Positions 44,401 through 53,300 of a stretch of DNA of 64,000 nucleotides are shown in pieces; position 1 is the stretch's first letter, and every line of letters starts with the position of its first letter. The translations under genes were made by a program, and so were the position numbers. The stretch is taken from contig JAOZGP010000006.1 in the NCBI GenBank assembly GCA_027491735.1, positions 1-64,000 of the forward strand, written 5' to 3'. Origin of the DNA: Thermoproteota archaeon (GTDB lineage Archaea; Korarchaeota; Korarchaeia; Korarchaeales; Korarchaeaceae). The notes beneath the pieces were generated by a model, which was not told the origin of the DNA, did no database searches, and worked only from the letters and a program-made list of their open reading frames with translations.

Positions 44401-45506
44401 GGGAGCTAAACCTCTACAGGAGGAGGCTCAGGATAGTCAGGGGAAAGGGGGTTTACATCTGGGACGACGAGGGGAGGAGGTACCTGGACGCTATAGCTGG
44501 GATAGGGGTTGCAGTCCTCGGTCACACGCATGAGGAGTTCAGCTCGGCTATGAGAGAGCAGATGGACAAGCTCGTTGTCGCTGGACCGATGTTCAACCAT
44601 GAGGAGAAGGATCAGGCGATCGAGGAGCTCTCAAGGTTCTCGAAGTTCGAGCACGTCTACTTCTGCAACTCCGGAACGGAGGCCGTCGAGGCGGCCCTCA
44701 AGTTCGCCAGGCTGGAGACCGGAAAGAAGGAGGTGGTTGCGATGACCGGGGCCTTTCATGGGAGAACTTTCGGCTCCCTGAGTGCTACATGGAGGAGGAG
44801 GTACAGGGAGGGCTTCGAGCCCCTCGTCCCGGGGTTCAGGCACATCCCCTTCAACGACGTGGAGGCCGCCAAGGAGGGCATCACTGGGGAGACAGCTGCG
44901 GTGATCCTCGAGCCGATACAGGGTGAGGGGGGCGTGATCCCAGCAAGGGAGGAGTTCGTCAGAACCCTGAGGGATGTCACGGAGGATAAGGGGGTCCTAC
45001 TCATAGCCGATGAAGTGCAGAGCGGGCTCAGGACAGGTAAGTTCATGGCCCTCGAACACTACGGGGTGCAGGCGGACATAGTCGCCATGGGGAAGGGAAT
45101 AGCGAACGGGGTGCCAATCGGTCTTACCCTCCTCAACTTCGACGTCCCGAGGAGCAAGCACGGCTCAACGTTCGGAGGAAATCCCCTATCCTGCAGGGCT
45201 CTGGCGACGACCCTGAGGATACTGAGGAGGGATGGACTGATGGAGAAGGCCCTGGACAAGTGGATAGATGTTCAGGGCCGAGATGTCATCCTAACCAGGG
45301 GCAGAGGGCTGATGATCGGCGTTCTGCTGAGGAAGGATGCCTGGAGCTACGTCCTCAAGCTTCAGCAAAGGGGGCTCCTGGTCAACACAGCTGGGAGGAG
45401 GGTGATAAGGCTCCTTCCTCCCTTGATAATAACGAAGGAGCAGATGAGCTGGATCAAGGGGTTGATGGAGGATGTCCTTCAGGAGGACGAGGAACGGAGG
45501 AGCTGA
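44397..45506 (+). CDS. lysJ: LysW-bound semialdehyde aminotransferase LysJ
   Basis: A class III PLP aminotransferase (369 residues) that turns the carrier-bound semialdehyde into the amine, using glutamate. Family motifs are visible: [43 protein letters not shown] and the PLP lysine in [15 protein letters not shown]. The start is a TTG overlapping the lysZ stop (TTGA). The last 35 bp overlap lysK. It is slightly shorter than ArgD but complete. Confidence 0.94.
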   Translation: MRELNLYRRRLRIVRGKGVYIWDDEGRRYLDAIAGIGVAVLGHTHEEFSSAMREQMDKLVVAGPMFNHEEKDQAIEELSRFSKFEHVYFCNSGTEAVEAALKFARLETGKKEVVAMTGAFHGRTFGSLSATWRRRYREGFEPLVPGFRHIPFNDVEAAKEGITGETAAVILEPIQGEGGVIPAREEFVRTLRDVTEDKGVLLIADEVQSGLRTGKFMALEHYGVQADIVAMGKGIANGVPIGLTLLNFDVPRSKHGSTFGGNPLSCRALATTLRILRRDGLMEKALDKWIDVQGRDVILTRGRGLMIGVLLRKDAWSYVLKLQQRGLLVNTAGRRVIRLLPPLIITKEQMSWIKGLMEDVLQEDEERRS

Positions 45507-46500
45507 GGAGAAGGTTGAGTTCCTGGAGGAGCTCCTGAGGATCTACAGCCCAAACGGGAGAGAGAAGGAAGTGGCTGAGCTCATCCTTGATGAGCTCAAA
45601 AGGTGCGGGGCTCATGCCTGGATCGATGACGTCGGAAACGTCCTGGCGGAGAAGGAGGGGAATGGGCCATCGATCCTCTTAGCCGGTCACATGGACACCG
45701 TGGCTGGCTTCATACCCGTCAGGATCGAGAACGGATACATCTGGGGAAGGGGGAGTGTGGATGCAAAGGGACCCCTCTCAGCCCTCCTCTTCTCCTTCCT
45801 CGAGTCCGATGGCAACCTGATGTTCGCTGGGCTTGTGGATGAGGAGGGATCATCCAGAGGTGCTAGAAACCTCGAGCTCCCGAGGAGGCCGAATTACATA
45901 ATAGTTGGGGAGCCTAGTGGTCACGACTGTGTCACGATAGGCTACAAGGGGAGCTTGACAGCGAGGTTCAGGGTCGAGGTCGAGAGGTTTCACGAGAGCT
46001 CCTGCATGAAGGGAGCCGCGGAGCTCCTGATCGAGAGGTGGGTGGAGATCAGCAGGGAGTTCGGTGATGGCTTCTACGGACTGAGCGGGAGAATATTGAG
46101 CTTCAATACCTCGGAGGACGAGTTCCACTTCCTTGGGGAGATGGTGGTGAACCTCAGAACTCCTCCAGGCTACAGGCCCCCGGAGGAGTGGGAGATAATC
46201 AGCTTCACGCCTGCCTACGAGGTCTCCCCGAGGAGCGTGCTGGTCAGGACATTTGTGAGGGCCATAAGAAGGATCGGAGCCACTCCCAGATTGAAGAGGA
46301 AGAGCGGGACCGCCGACATGAACATACTCGGCCCAGCCTTCAGTGCTGATTCCGTTGCGTACGGACCGGGCGACTCCAGGCTTGATCACACGCCCCATGA
46401 GCACCTGAGCATAGAGGAGTACCTCATGTCCGTGGATGTGTTGAAGCTTGTCATCGAGGAGCTCTCAAGGGCCCCATCTCAGGCTCAGGCTGTTCACTAG
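45472..46500 (+). CDS. lysK: LysW-releasing carboxypeptidase LysK
   Basis: An M20 metallopeptidase (342 residues) that frees ornithine or lysine from LysW. Metal motifs: [30 protein letters not shown] and a C-terminal [13 protein letters not shown]. The dimerisation domain sits in the middle. It ends the cluster; its last 50 bp overlap the convergent permease gene, which is unusual for such a length of overlap. Confidence 0.94.
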   Translation: MSFRRTRNGGAEEKVEFLEELLRIYSPNGREKEVAELILDELKRCGAHAWIDDVGNVLAEKEGNGPSILLAGHMDTVAGFIPVRIENGYIWGRGSVDAKGPLSALLFSFLESDGNLMFAGLVDEEGSSRGARNLELPRRPNYIIVGEPSGHDCVTIGYKGSLTARFRVEVERFHESSCMKGAAELLIERWVEISREFGDGFYGLSGRILSFNTSEDEFHFLGEMVVNLRTPPGYRPPEEWEIISFTPAYEVSPRSVLVRTFVRAIRRIGATPRLKRKSGTADMNILGPAFSADSVAYGPGDSRLDHTPHEHLSIEEYLMSVDVLKLVIEELSRAPSQAQAVH

Positions 46501-47305
46501 CAGCTCTCCTGGCGAGCAGGGAGTTCGCGGCGTACCTGGAGACCGCCGCCACAGCGAGCACGATCACGGAGGACACCGTTATACAGGCCCCAACAGGCCA
46601 GTCGAGTAGATAACTCAGCATCAGACCTGAAAGCGATGAGGAGGATCCTATAATCGGCGATAAGATCATCTGGATGTTTGCTCTCTTGGATACAACCATG
46701 GAGGCTGCCATTGGGTTGTAAAGGAGGGAGAAGACGAGGAAGCCTCCGGTCAGCTTTAAGGTGAGCGCTATGGCCGCCCCGACGAAAAGGAGGATCGCCA
46801 GGATGTGGACCCTGACATCTATCCCCTCAGCCTCAGCGAGCTTCTTGTCGAACAGAATGGCTTCCAGCTGCTCCTTGAAGGAGGTTGTGTAGAGAAGAAA
46901 CGCCGCCAGGACGGATATCATGATGGCCAGCTTCAGGGGGGTCGTAACTAGGACGCTCCCCCAGAGCACAGACGATATCGAGGCTGTGGCCAGGACGGTG
47001 GTGTTCGAGATGTATATCATGAGCAGCGCGATCGCGTTGAATGCTGAGAAGAAGGCCATCGACGCAAGCTCCCTCATCCTGGTGAGACTTCTGAGGGCCA
47101 ATCCCATGAGGAAAGCAAGGCATACCGAAAAGGATGCGGCCGTTAGCGTCATGTCCGTTCCGAGAATCATCGCCAAGGCCGCCCCAGCCAGGGCTGCGTG
47201 GGCCACACTGAAGCAGAGGGTCACCACGCCGAGCCTCTCGACATAATACCCAAGGGTCCCGCACAGGACTCCGGCCAGGATCGAGGCAACTACTGAGAGG
47301 ATCAT
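46451..47305 (-). CDS. Zinc/manganese-type ABC permease (ZnuB-like)
   Basis: A 284-residue integral membrane protein with 8-9 hydrophobic segments, matching the ABC-3 family. The start overlaps the ATPase stop by 4 bp (ATGA type). Characteristic segments include ETVLCFS-like GVVTLCFSVAHAALAGAALA and LKLTGGFLVFSLLYNPMAAS. It should form the channel of a metal importer together with the ATPase and the binding protein encoded upstream. Metal specificity cannot be read with certainty. Confidence 0.9.
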   Translation of the reverse strand: MILSVVASILAGVLCGTLGYYVERLGVVTLCFSVAHAALAGAALAMILGTDMTLTAASFSVCLAFLMGLALRSLTRMRELASMAFFSAFNAIALLMIYISNTTVLATASISSVLWGSVLVTTPLKLAIMISVLAAFLLYTTSFKEQLEAILFDKKLAEAEGIDVRVHILAILLFVGAAIALTLKLTGGFLVFSLLYNPMAASMVVSKRANIQMILSPIIGSSSSLSGLMLSYLLDWPVGACITVSSVIVLAVAAVSRYAANSLLARRAASEQPEPEMGPLRAPR

Positions 47306-47997
47306 CCCAAGCCTTCCACACGATCTAAGCTTTTAACTCTCCCGTCGCTCATCAGGACAACCCTGTCAGCAAGATCCCTCACCGGGGAGGTGTCGTGACT
47401 CACCATGACAACAGCGGTGTAGCTCTCATCGACCTCGCTCCTCAGCATCTCAGCTATCCTCCTCCTGAATCCTTCATCAAGGCTTGAGAAGGGCTCGTCG
47501 AGGAAGAGAACCCTTGGCTTCCTTATCAGGGCCCTGGCCAGGAAGACCCTCTGCTGTTGTCCTCCACTCAGCGTCCCAATGGGCCTCTTCAGCAGGCGAT
47601 CTATCTCGAGCTCCCTTGTCACCTCTTCAATCACCTCTCGGGGTGGCTGCTCTTTCAGGGATGCCAGGCCAAACCTAATCACCTGCTCGGCCGTGTAGTA
47701 ATCATGAGGAGGTCTCATGAAGTCCTGGGGGACGTAGCTACACTCCTTTCTTGCAGTCATGATCCTCCTGCTGCAGGTGTCCACGCCCAGAAGAAGAGCT
47801 CTCCCCCTGAGGGGCCTGAGAATTCCGAGGCAGGTCTCCACCAGGGTCGTCTTTCCAGCCCCGTTTGGTCCGGTTATCAGGACGAACTCCCTCTTCCTCA
47901 CGGAAAGGAATGCATCTACTATAGCAGGCCTTCCAGACCCGGAGTAAGATACCCAAACCCCGCTCAGAGATACTGCCTCTCCTCCAGGAGGTTCCAA
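47302..47997 (-). CDS. Zinc/manganese-type ABC ATPase (ZnuC-like)
   Basis: 231 residues with Walker A GPNGAGKTT, a Q-loop in CSYVPQDFMRP, signature [14 protein letters not shown], Walker B VLFLDEPFSSLDE and the H-loop VSHD. This is the energising subunit of the metal importer. The start overlaps the FmdE-domain gene by 34 bp and the stop overlaps the permease start, so the operon order is binding protein, FmdE, ATPase, permease. Confidence 0.92.
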   Translation of the reverse strand: MEPPGGEAVSLSGVWVSYSGSGRPAIVDAFLSVRKREFVLITGPNGAGKTTLVETCLGILRPLRGRALLLGVDTCSRRIMTARKECSYVPQDFMRPPHDYYTAEQVIRFGLASLKEQPPREVIEEVTRELEIDRLLKRPIGTLSGGQQQRVFLARALIRKPRVLFLDEPFSSLDEGFRRRIAEMLRSEVDESYTAVVMVSHDTSPVRDLADRVVLMSDGRVKSLDRVEGLG

Positions 47998-48392
47998 AGG
48001 TCCTCCTCCTCCACGGACCTGGCGGCTTCGTCCATGCCCTCTGCCGCCGAAACCTCCTCTATCCTCCCGGCCACTCCCTTCCTTATCCTCACCTCAAGCT
48101 TCCTCCCATCCCTTCTGTCCTCAAATATGAACTTCATATCCTCAGAGCTTCCATCGATCAGCTTTATGGAGAGCTTGCCGAGGGTGCAGCCCGATGAGCA
48201 TTGTATCCCGTCCAGGGAGCATGTGTAAGGGGTTTTCGCTGGGAGGTAGGCCGTGCAGATCAGGTCGTGCTCGGAAGAAGGTCTGAGGACCTCTCTGGCC
48301 CTCATGCCTATTCTGTACCCAAGGACGAGCCATGGTCCCTTATGTCCATGGAGTCTGGCAGCCTCGTCTAGAGAGAGGCCAAAATTCCCCAG
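47964..48392 (-). CDS. FmdE-domain protein, probable CTG start
   Basis: 142 residues of the FmdE (formylmethanofuran dehydrogenase subunit E-like) family: HGHKGPWLVLGYRIG near the N-terminus, then SLDGIQCSSGCTLGKLSIK and a strand-rich tail with a helical end. The HGH metal-binding motif and the conserved N-terminal helix lie before the first ATG (48305), so translation must begin upstream. No ATG, GTG or TTG exists there. A CTG at 48392 has a perfect AGGAGGTGA ribosome site 6 bases before it, made of the last codons and stop of the binding-protein gene. The same frame continues into that gene, so TGA read-through is an alternative. It is probably a metal-handling partner of the importer. Confidence 0.8.
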   Translation of the reverse strand: MGNFGLSLDEAARLHGHKGPWLVLGYRIGMRAREVLRPSSEHDLICTAYLPAKTPYTCSLDGIQCSSGCTLGKLSIKLIDGSSEDMKFIFEDRRDGRKLEVRIRKGVAGRIEEVSAAEGMDEAARSVEEEDLWNLLEERQYL

Positions 48393-48398
48393 AAGAGC

Positions 48399-49352
48399 TC
48401 ACCTCCTCCTTATCAACAGGGCTATGAGCAGCATCACTGCTATCGCCAATGAGATCAGTGCCACAGATCTCCAGATCTCGACCTCATGCCTGAGCTTCAA
48501 GGTGGACTTCACGTAGGACGCCCTTTGAAGACCCCTGGCCAGGAGCTTCGAGTTGTACTTCATGACCTGTGTCATGTTGTTGAGCCCCGGTGCTGTCCCC
48601 GGGAAGTTCGTCATGGCGACCTCGACAGCGCCAACCTCGTCGGCCATCCTCACACCGAGATCGGTCCCGCTCTGGAGGTTGTCTATCACCAGAAGTGCAT
48701 TCTCCTTGGTGGCGTTCTTCACCACCTCTCTGTACTCCTTGGCGGAGACCATCTCAGGAGGCCTGAAGGTCCCCACAACCCTGAACCCCATGTACCTGAC
48801 GAAGGGCTTCTGCCAGATCATGCAGACAACAGGCTTCCCGACAAATCCGTTGCTCCTCGAGTAGTTCTTGAGCCAGGAGCCGGTCTCATCTATGCTCTTG
48901 AGACATCTGCTCAGTCTCAAGCTCAGGTCAACACCGAGCTCCTTCTCAATTACACCAGCAACTCTCTCATACAGGGACTTGAGGTCCTCCGGGGTCGACC
49001 AGGAGCCCTTAACCCTGATCACAGCGGCTTTGGACCCAGACGCCTCCTTAAGATCCTTAATCCAGGGCTCAAAGCCGTGCATCAATATCAGGTCTGCTCT
49101 GCCGAAGATCTCCACATCGCTCGGCCTTATATCGTAGTGCGCTGGGCACACAGACGGGCTGGCGATCACGTACACGTCCACATAGTCTCCGGCCAAGTCC
49201 TCAACCACGCTTCCGAGGACCGTGGTGGTGCACACCACGAGCGGCCTCTTCGGCTCAGCGGACGCTGGCACCAAGGTTCCTGAGGTGAGGATCACCAGGA
49301 CCACTGAGGTCACGAGGACTGTGAGCGCTCCCCTTCTCACGGACATCACCAT
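48399..49352 (-). CDS. Metal-binding ABC solute-binding protein (ZnuA-like) with C-terminal membrane anchor
   Basis: 317 residues: N-terminal signal segment (about 8-30), a ZnuA-like two-lobe domain and a C-terminal membrane segment (LISLAIAVMLLIALLI) with RRR, which anchors it on the outer face. The metal-site region reads CPAHYDIRPSDVEIFGRADL and LMHGFEPWIKDL, where family members have His ligands; not all ligands are conserved, so metal choice is open. I start at the ATG at 49352, about 33 bp from a TATA-like ACTTAAATC; an ATG at 49373 is too close to it. The last codons form the ribosome site of the FmdE gene. Confidence 0.85.
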   Translation of the reverse strand: MVMSVRRGALTVLVTSVVLVILTSGTLVPASAEPKRPLVVCTTTVLGSVVEDLAGDYVDVYVIASPSVCPAHYDIRPSDVEIFGRADLILMHGFEPWIKDLKEASGSKAAVIRVKGSWSTPEDLKSLYERVAGVIEKELGVDLSLRLSRCLKSIDETGSWLKNYSRSNGFVGKPVVCMIWQKPFVRYMGFRVVGTFRPPEMVSAKEYREVVKNATKENALLVIDNLQSGTDLGVRMADEVGAVEVAMTNFPGTAPGLNNMTQVMKYNSKLLARGLQRASYVKSTLKLRHEVEIWRSVALISLAIAVMLLIALLIRRR

Positions 49353-49381
49353 CGACGGATGATCAATTTCCATCCGTTAAG

Positions 49382-49389
49382 ATTTAAGT
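49382..49389 (-). promoter_or_regulatory. TATA-like element of the metal importer operon
   Basis: ACTTAAAT on the minus strand lies about 33 bp before the ATG at 49352; its position decided that start. Confidence 0.4.
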
Positions 49390-49505
49390 GTTACTTCTTA
49401 TTACATCATAATACAGTCTTGAGAGCTCAATTCCTAGAGGATTGATGGAGGAAGCTCATCAGCGGAGCACCTGCGCGTCAGCTTCACTGTCAGATCACCA
49501 AGTAG

Positions 49506-49700
49506 CCTCAGATCGTTCCAGAACCGGAATTAACTCAAGGGGTCGCTGAGCTGGAAGCTGTGTTGAATAACGCCTGTAAGGAGGTTCCTGTAGACAACTC
49601 AGTGGGCTGTGGTGGTAGGGGCGGATGTCATAAAAATGGAGTGATCAGGTTTGTCCTCACTCGTAAAAGGACAGAAGGAGAAGAAGGAGAAAGAAGCTGA
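49506..49700 (+). pseudogene. Coding-like fragment without a start
   Basis: An open stretch of 64 codons closed by a TAG upstream (49503-49505) and a TGA (49698-49700), with no start and ribosome site. It reads VAELEAVLNNACKE and DNSVGCGGRGG, which loosely recalls the region before the catalytic Thr of Ntn-hydrolase asparaginases (DHSVGxGG). The resemblance is weak, and I offer it as a possible gene remnant only. Confidence 0.3.
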
Positions 49701-49778
49701 AGATGGATTATGTGTTCGCTGTCTATCTCATCTCGAGCTTCTGAACAGCTCCATGATCTCCTTAAGCCGTCGATCCCC

Positions 49779-49803
49779 CTTTCAATCCTCTTTACATTGA
49801 GAC
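49779..49803 (-). repeat. Solitary CRISPR repeat at the leader-distal side
   Basis: A perfect copy of the 25-bp repeat (begins CTTTCAATCC, ends TTGAGAC on the plus strand), 498 bp away from the first repeat of the main array. A zinc-finger gene and a short hydrophobic frame lie in between. The adjacent 16 codons on the minus strand (DRRLKEIMELFRSSR then stop) look like the end of a protein gene or a captured spacer. Confidence 0.95.
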
Positions 49804-49823
49804 ACTGGTTTTCTACAGACTTC

Positions 49824-49913
49824 ATGCAAGCCAACCTTCTCTACACCTTCATCGGAACTGTTCTTTTGATCATAGCTGCTCTCTTCTTTGGGAAGGGAAT
49901 CGGGAATAAATAA
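49824..49913 (+). CDS. Possible 29-residue membrane peptide
   Basis: MQANLLYTFIGTVLLIIAAL and a charged GKGIGNK-like tail form one membrane helix. It starts 20 bp after the solitary CRISPR repeat and is followed by an A/T-rich tract. No clear ribosome site is seen, so coding is uncertain. Small hydrophobic peptides beside solitary repeats deserve a check as toxin-like partners. Confidence 0.35.
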   Translation: MQANLLYTFIGTVLLIIAALFFGKGIGNK

Positions 49914-49932
49914 AAATAAAAATAAAAAAGGA

Positions 49933-50247
49933 TTAAAAGATCCTCCAAGCTTCCTCTTCTGCTTCTTCCTCTTCTTCGTCCTCTTCAAAGAACCTCCATG
50001 TTCCCTTCCGCTCCCACGGAAGGGGCTTCGACTTATTTGATCCATCAGGCTCCGATGCGATCCCCGGCAACAAGCCTCCTCTCTCTGCGTAGTTTCTATA
50101 ACATTCAAAGGAGCAGAAGTGGCTCTCGTCTATGTCTCCGAGGGCACCTCTTCCCTCTCTCACTATTATTACCCTGTCCGGCTCTATCCCGGCTCCACAG
50201 TTGTCGCACACGTACCAGGTCTCTCCAGATATGGTGCGCTTTCCCAT
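49933..50247 (-). CDS. Small zinc-finger protein with acidic tail
   Basis: 104 residues. A treble-clef-like zinc site is visible: CDNCGAG near residue 14 and HFCSFECYRNY near residue 43, similar to TRASH/MYM-type fingers. The C-terminus is almost purely acidic (EEDEEEEEAEEEAW). The ATG at 50247 has GGGGGAG just upstream and an AATATAAG TATA-like element at about 50265-50272, so the gene looks expressed. It sits between the solitary repeat and the array; a role in CRISPR biology is not shown by the sequence. Confidence 0.7.
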   Translation of the reverse strand: MGKRTISGETWYVCDNCGAGIEPDRVIIVREGRGALGDIDESHFCSFECYRNYAERGGLLPGIASEPDGSNKSKPLPWERKGTWRFFEEDEEEEEAEEEAWRIF

Positions 50248-50301
50248 CTTCTCTCCCCCAACTTATATTCTTGTGGTCAACTTTACTTCCCAACATAGAT
50301 C

Positions 50302-53300
50302 CTTTCAATCCTCTTTACATTGAGACAAATAAGCTTTTAAAGAGTATAAAAGTATTTCGCAAGTATCTTTCAATCCTCTTTACATTGAGACTTTGTCTGG
50401 CTTTGTTAACCCCCTTCAACTAGGCATGTCTTTCAATCCTCTTTACATTGAGACCTGAAGATCGACGGCGTTGATACAGGCGCCGTTGTCAACTTTCAAT
50501 CCTCTTTACATTGAGACTTGGAGGAGGTGAAACAGCCAGATGACATCCAATTTTGACTTTCAATCCTCTTTACATTGAGACGACATCGTCAAGCCACTTC
50601 AACAGGCTCTCGGCTGGGTCTCTTTCAATCCTCTTTACATTGAGACTAGCACTTCTCCACGAGCTTTTTGGGGAAACATTGGATTTCTTTCAATCCTCTT
50701 TACATTGAGACGAAGATGCTTACCTTCCACGTGGGTGGAAGGTAAGCTACTTTCAATCCTCTTTACATTGAGACCTACCGTTTACAGCGACGTGGATGGA
50801 ACCTTATACGTCTTTCAATCCTCTTTACATTGAGACCTCCGTGGGTTTTACCCTGGACGAGCTCTTTCCAATCTTTCAATCCTCTTTACATTGAGACGCA
50901 GCTAAGGTCCAGCAGGCCATTTCGAAGAAGAGAAGGACTTTCAATCCTCTTTACATTGAGACTTAGCAGTGAAAGACCGAGTTATACAACGTGCATCTCT
51001 CACCTTTCAATCCTCTTTACATTGAGACCGGGAACGAGCTGGAAGTTGATTGAACTTAGACCCTACACCTTTCAATCCTCTTTACATTGAGACAGCGGGC
51101 CCAATTCCCTTTTCCTGTTCAAAAGGGCTGTCTTTCAATCCTCTTTACATTGAGACCCATTGACAACAGGGTTAAGCCTGTCGTAGCGGCCTTAGCTTTC
51201 AATCCTCTTTACATTGAGACCTAGACCATGTCACATTAGCATATATCGTATCTATTGGACTTTCAATCCTCTTTACATTGAGACTACATTTATAGTATTC
51301 TTTCTAATAACAGATTATATGATCTTTCAATCCTCTTTACATTGAGACGATATCTGCATCCTTCTCTTTCTCTTCTTCTACAACTATAAACTTTCAATCC
51401 TCTTTACATTGAGACTTTGATCCAAGGAGCGATTTTCCGTGCTATGCTGTCATCCTTTCAATCCTCTTTACATTGAGACCGAGTTCCGCAGCAGGTACCC
51501 AACAGCGAGTGAAGCAACTTTCAATCCTCTTTACATTGAGACATGTTGTTGTACCTCCGCAGGGTGGCCTCCATGCGGTAACTTTCAATCCTCTTTACAT
51601 TGAGACCCAGCTCTTGGCATGAACTAAACAACAAGGTAGAAAGCTTTCAATCCTCTTTACATTGAGACAAACTCCAGAGGAGGAGGAGAAGGAGAGGAGG
51701 AGAACTTTCAATCCTCTTTACATTGAGACTTTCAGAGAATAAACTGTCTTACTATGAAGTAGAGTCAACTTTCAATCCTCTTTACATTGAGACCGTTCTC
51801 GCTGCTAGAACCATACCTTAAAGCACTCTCCGCTTTCAATCCTCTTTACATTGAGACAGCTTGGATGCAGTGAGAGTCAAGCGAGGAATCTTCTTCTTTC
51901 AATCCTCTTTACATTGAGACTTGGAGACCATATCAGGCAGCAAAGCTTGTCCTATTAAGCACTTTCAATCCTCTTTACATTGAGACGAGCAACCTGGCGC
52001 CGAACCCGGCTCTCAGCTCTATCCCTTTCAATCCTCTTTACATTGAGACATTGAGACAGTGGTTATACCGCGAAACTATACCTGCTGGCACTTTCAATCC
52101 TCTTTACATTGAGACCTGCTGAAGGAGATACTGCCTTCTCCTCTTTTTCATCTCTTTCAATCCTCTTTACATTGAGACTCAAAGTCGAAGCCATTGTGCC
52201 ACACGGGATCCACTTCTCCTTTCAATCCTCTTTACATTGAGACAGAGAGAGGAGCTATTCTGTCTCAGGAAAGGACTGGAACTTTCAATCCTCTTTACAT
52301 TGAGACTCTCGACAGCTTGCCTGTCCACCTCGGCTGTTGCGTTGCCTTTCAATCCTCTTTACATTGAGACCATGGGACTCACTGACTTCGACATCTTCCA
52401 AATAGACTTCTTTCAATCCTCTTTACATTGAGACATTTAAGTGTGTGCATAAAATAGTAGGGTGAGAAAATGGCTTTCAATCCTCTTTACATTGAGACCT
52501 AGGAACTTAGCACGGAATTCTACTAGAACCGGTAAAGCTTTCAATCCTCTTTACATTGAGACCTCCTGATAGCCAACCAACCACACCCTTGTATACATCC
52601 TCTTTCAATCCTCTTTACATTGAGACTTCGAACCCAATCACTATGGACCTCAATAAAGCCGAAATCCCTTTCAATCCTCTTTACATTGAGACAACAATGT
52701 CTACCGGTGGAAGGATGGGGACGCACATAAACTTTCAATCCTCTTTACATTGAGACCCAGTCCTCGAGCTCCATCTTCACCTCCTTGATCTTTTCTTTCA
52801 ATCCTCTTTACATTGAGACAGACTGGCACAATGGCTTCGACTTTGAGACCTGACTCTCCTTTCAATCCTCTTTACATTGAGACCTGCGTGGAGATGAACT
52901 CCTCGAGGATGCCCGGCTTCCGGCCGGGTGGAATGTGCTTTCAATCCTCTTTACATTGAGACCAGAAATGGGGAAATAAAACTTGAGTTTCATGAAGGCA
53001 ACTTTCAATCCTCTTTACATTGAGACATAAAATAGAGGAGAGATCATTTTCAGAAGAAGATATAAGACTTTCAATCCTCTTTACATTGAGACTTACGAAA
53101 AAAAGGATATAGATTTACTCTACGAAAGCGGCTTTCAATCCTCTTTACATTGAGACTAATTACGCTAATGTAAAAGGAAAGGAGCTTGCTCTTACCTTTC
53201 AATCCTCTTTACATTGAGACTGGGGTACTTATGACCCCGAGACCTCTTGTCGTTTTAGCTTTCAATCCTCTTTACATTGAGACGTATGTTAAGAAGAATC

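Noticed and set aside
49628..49834. Minus-strand frame running through the solitary repeat
   Set aside because: It is open only because the repeat is open; no family or ribosome site.
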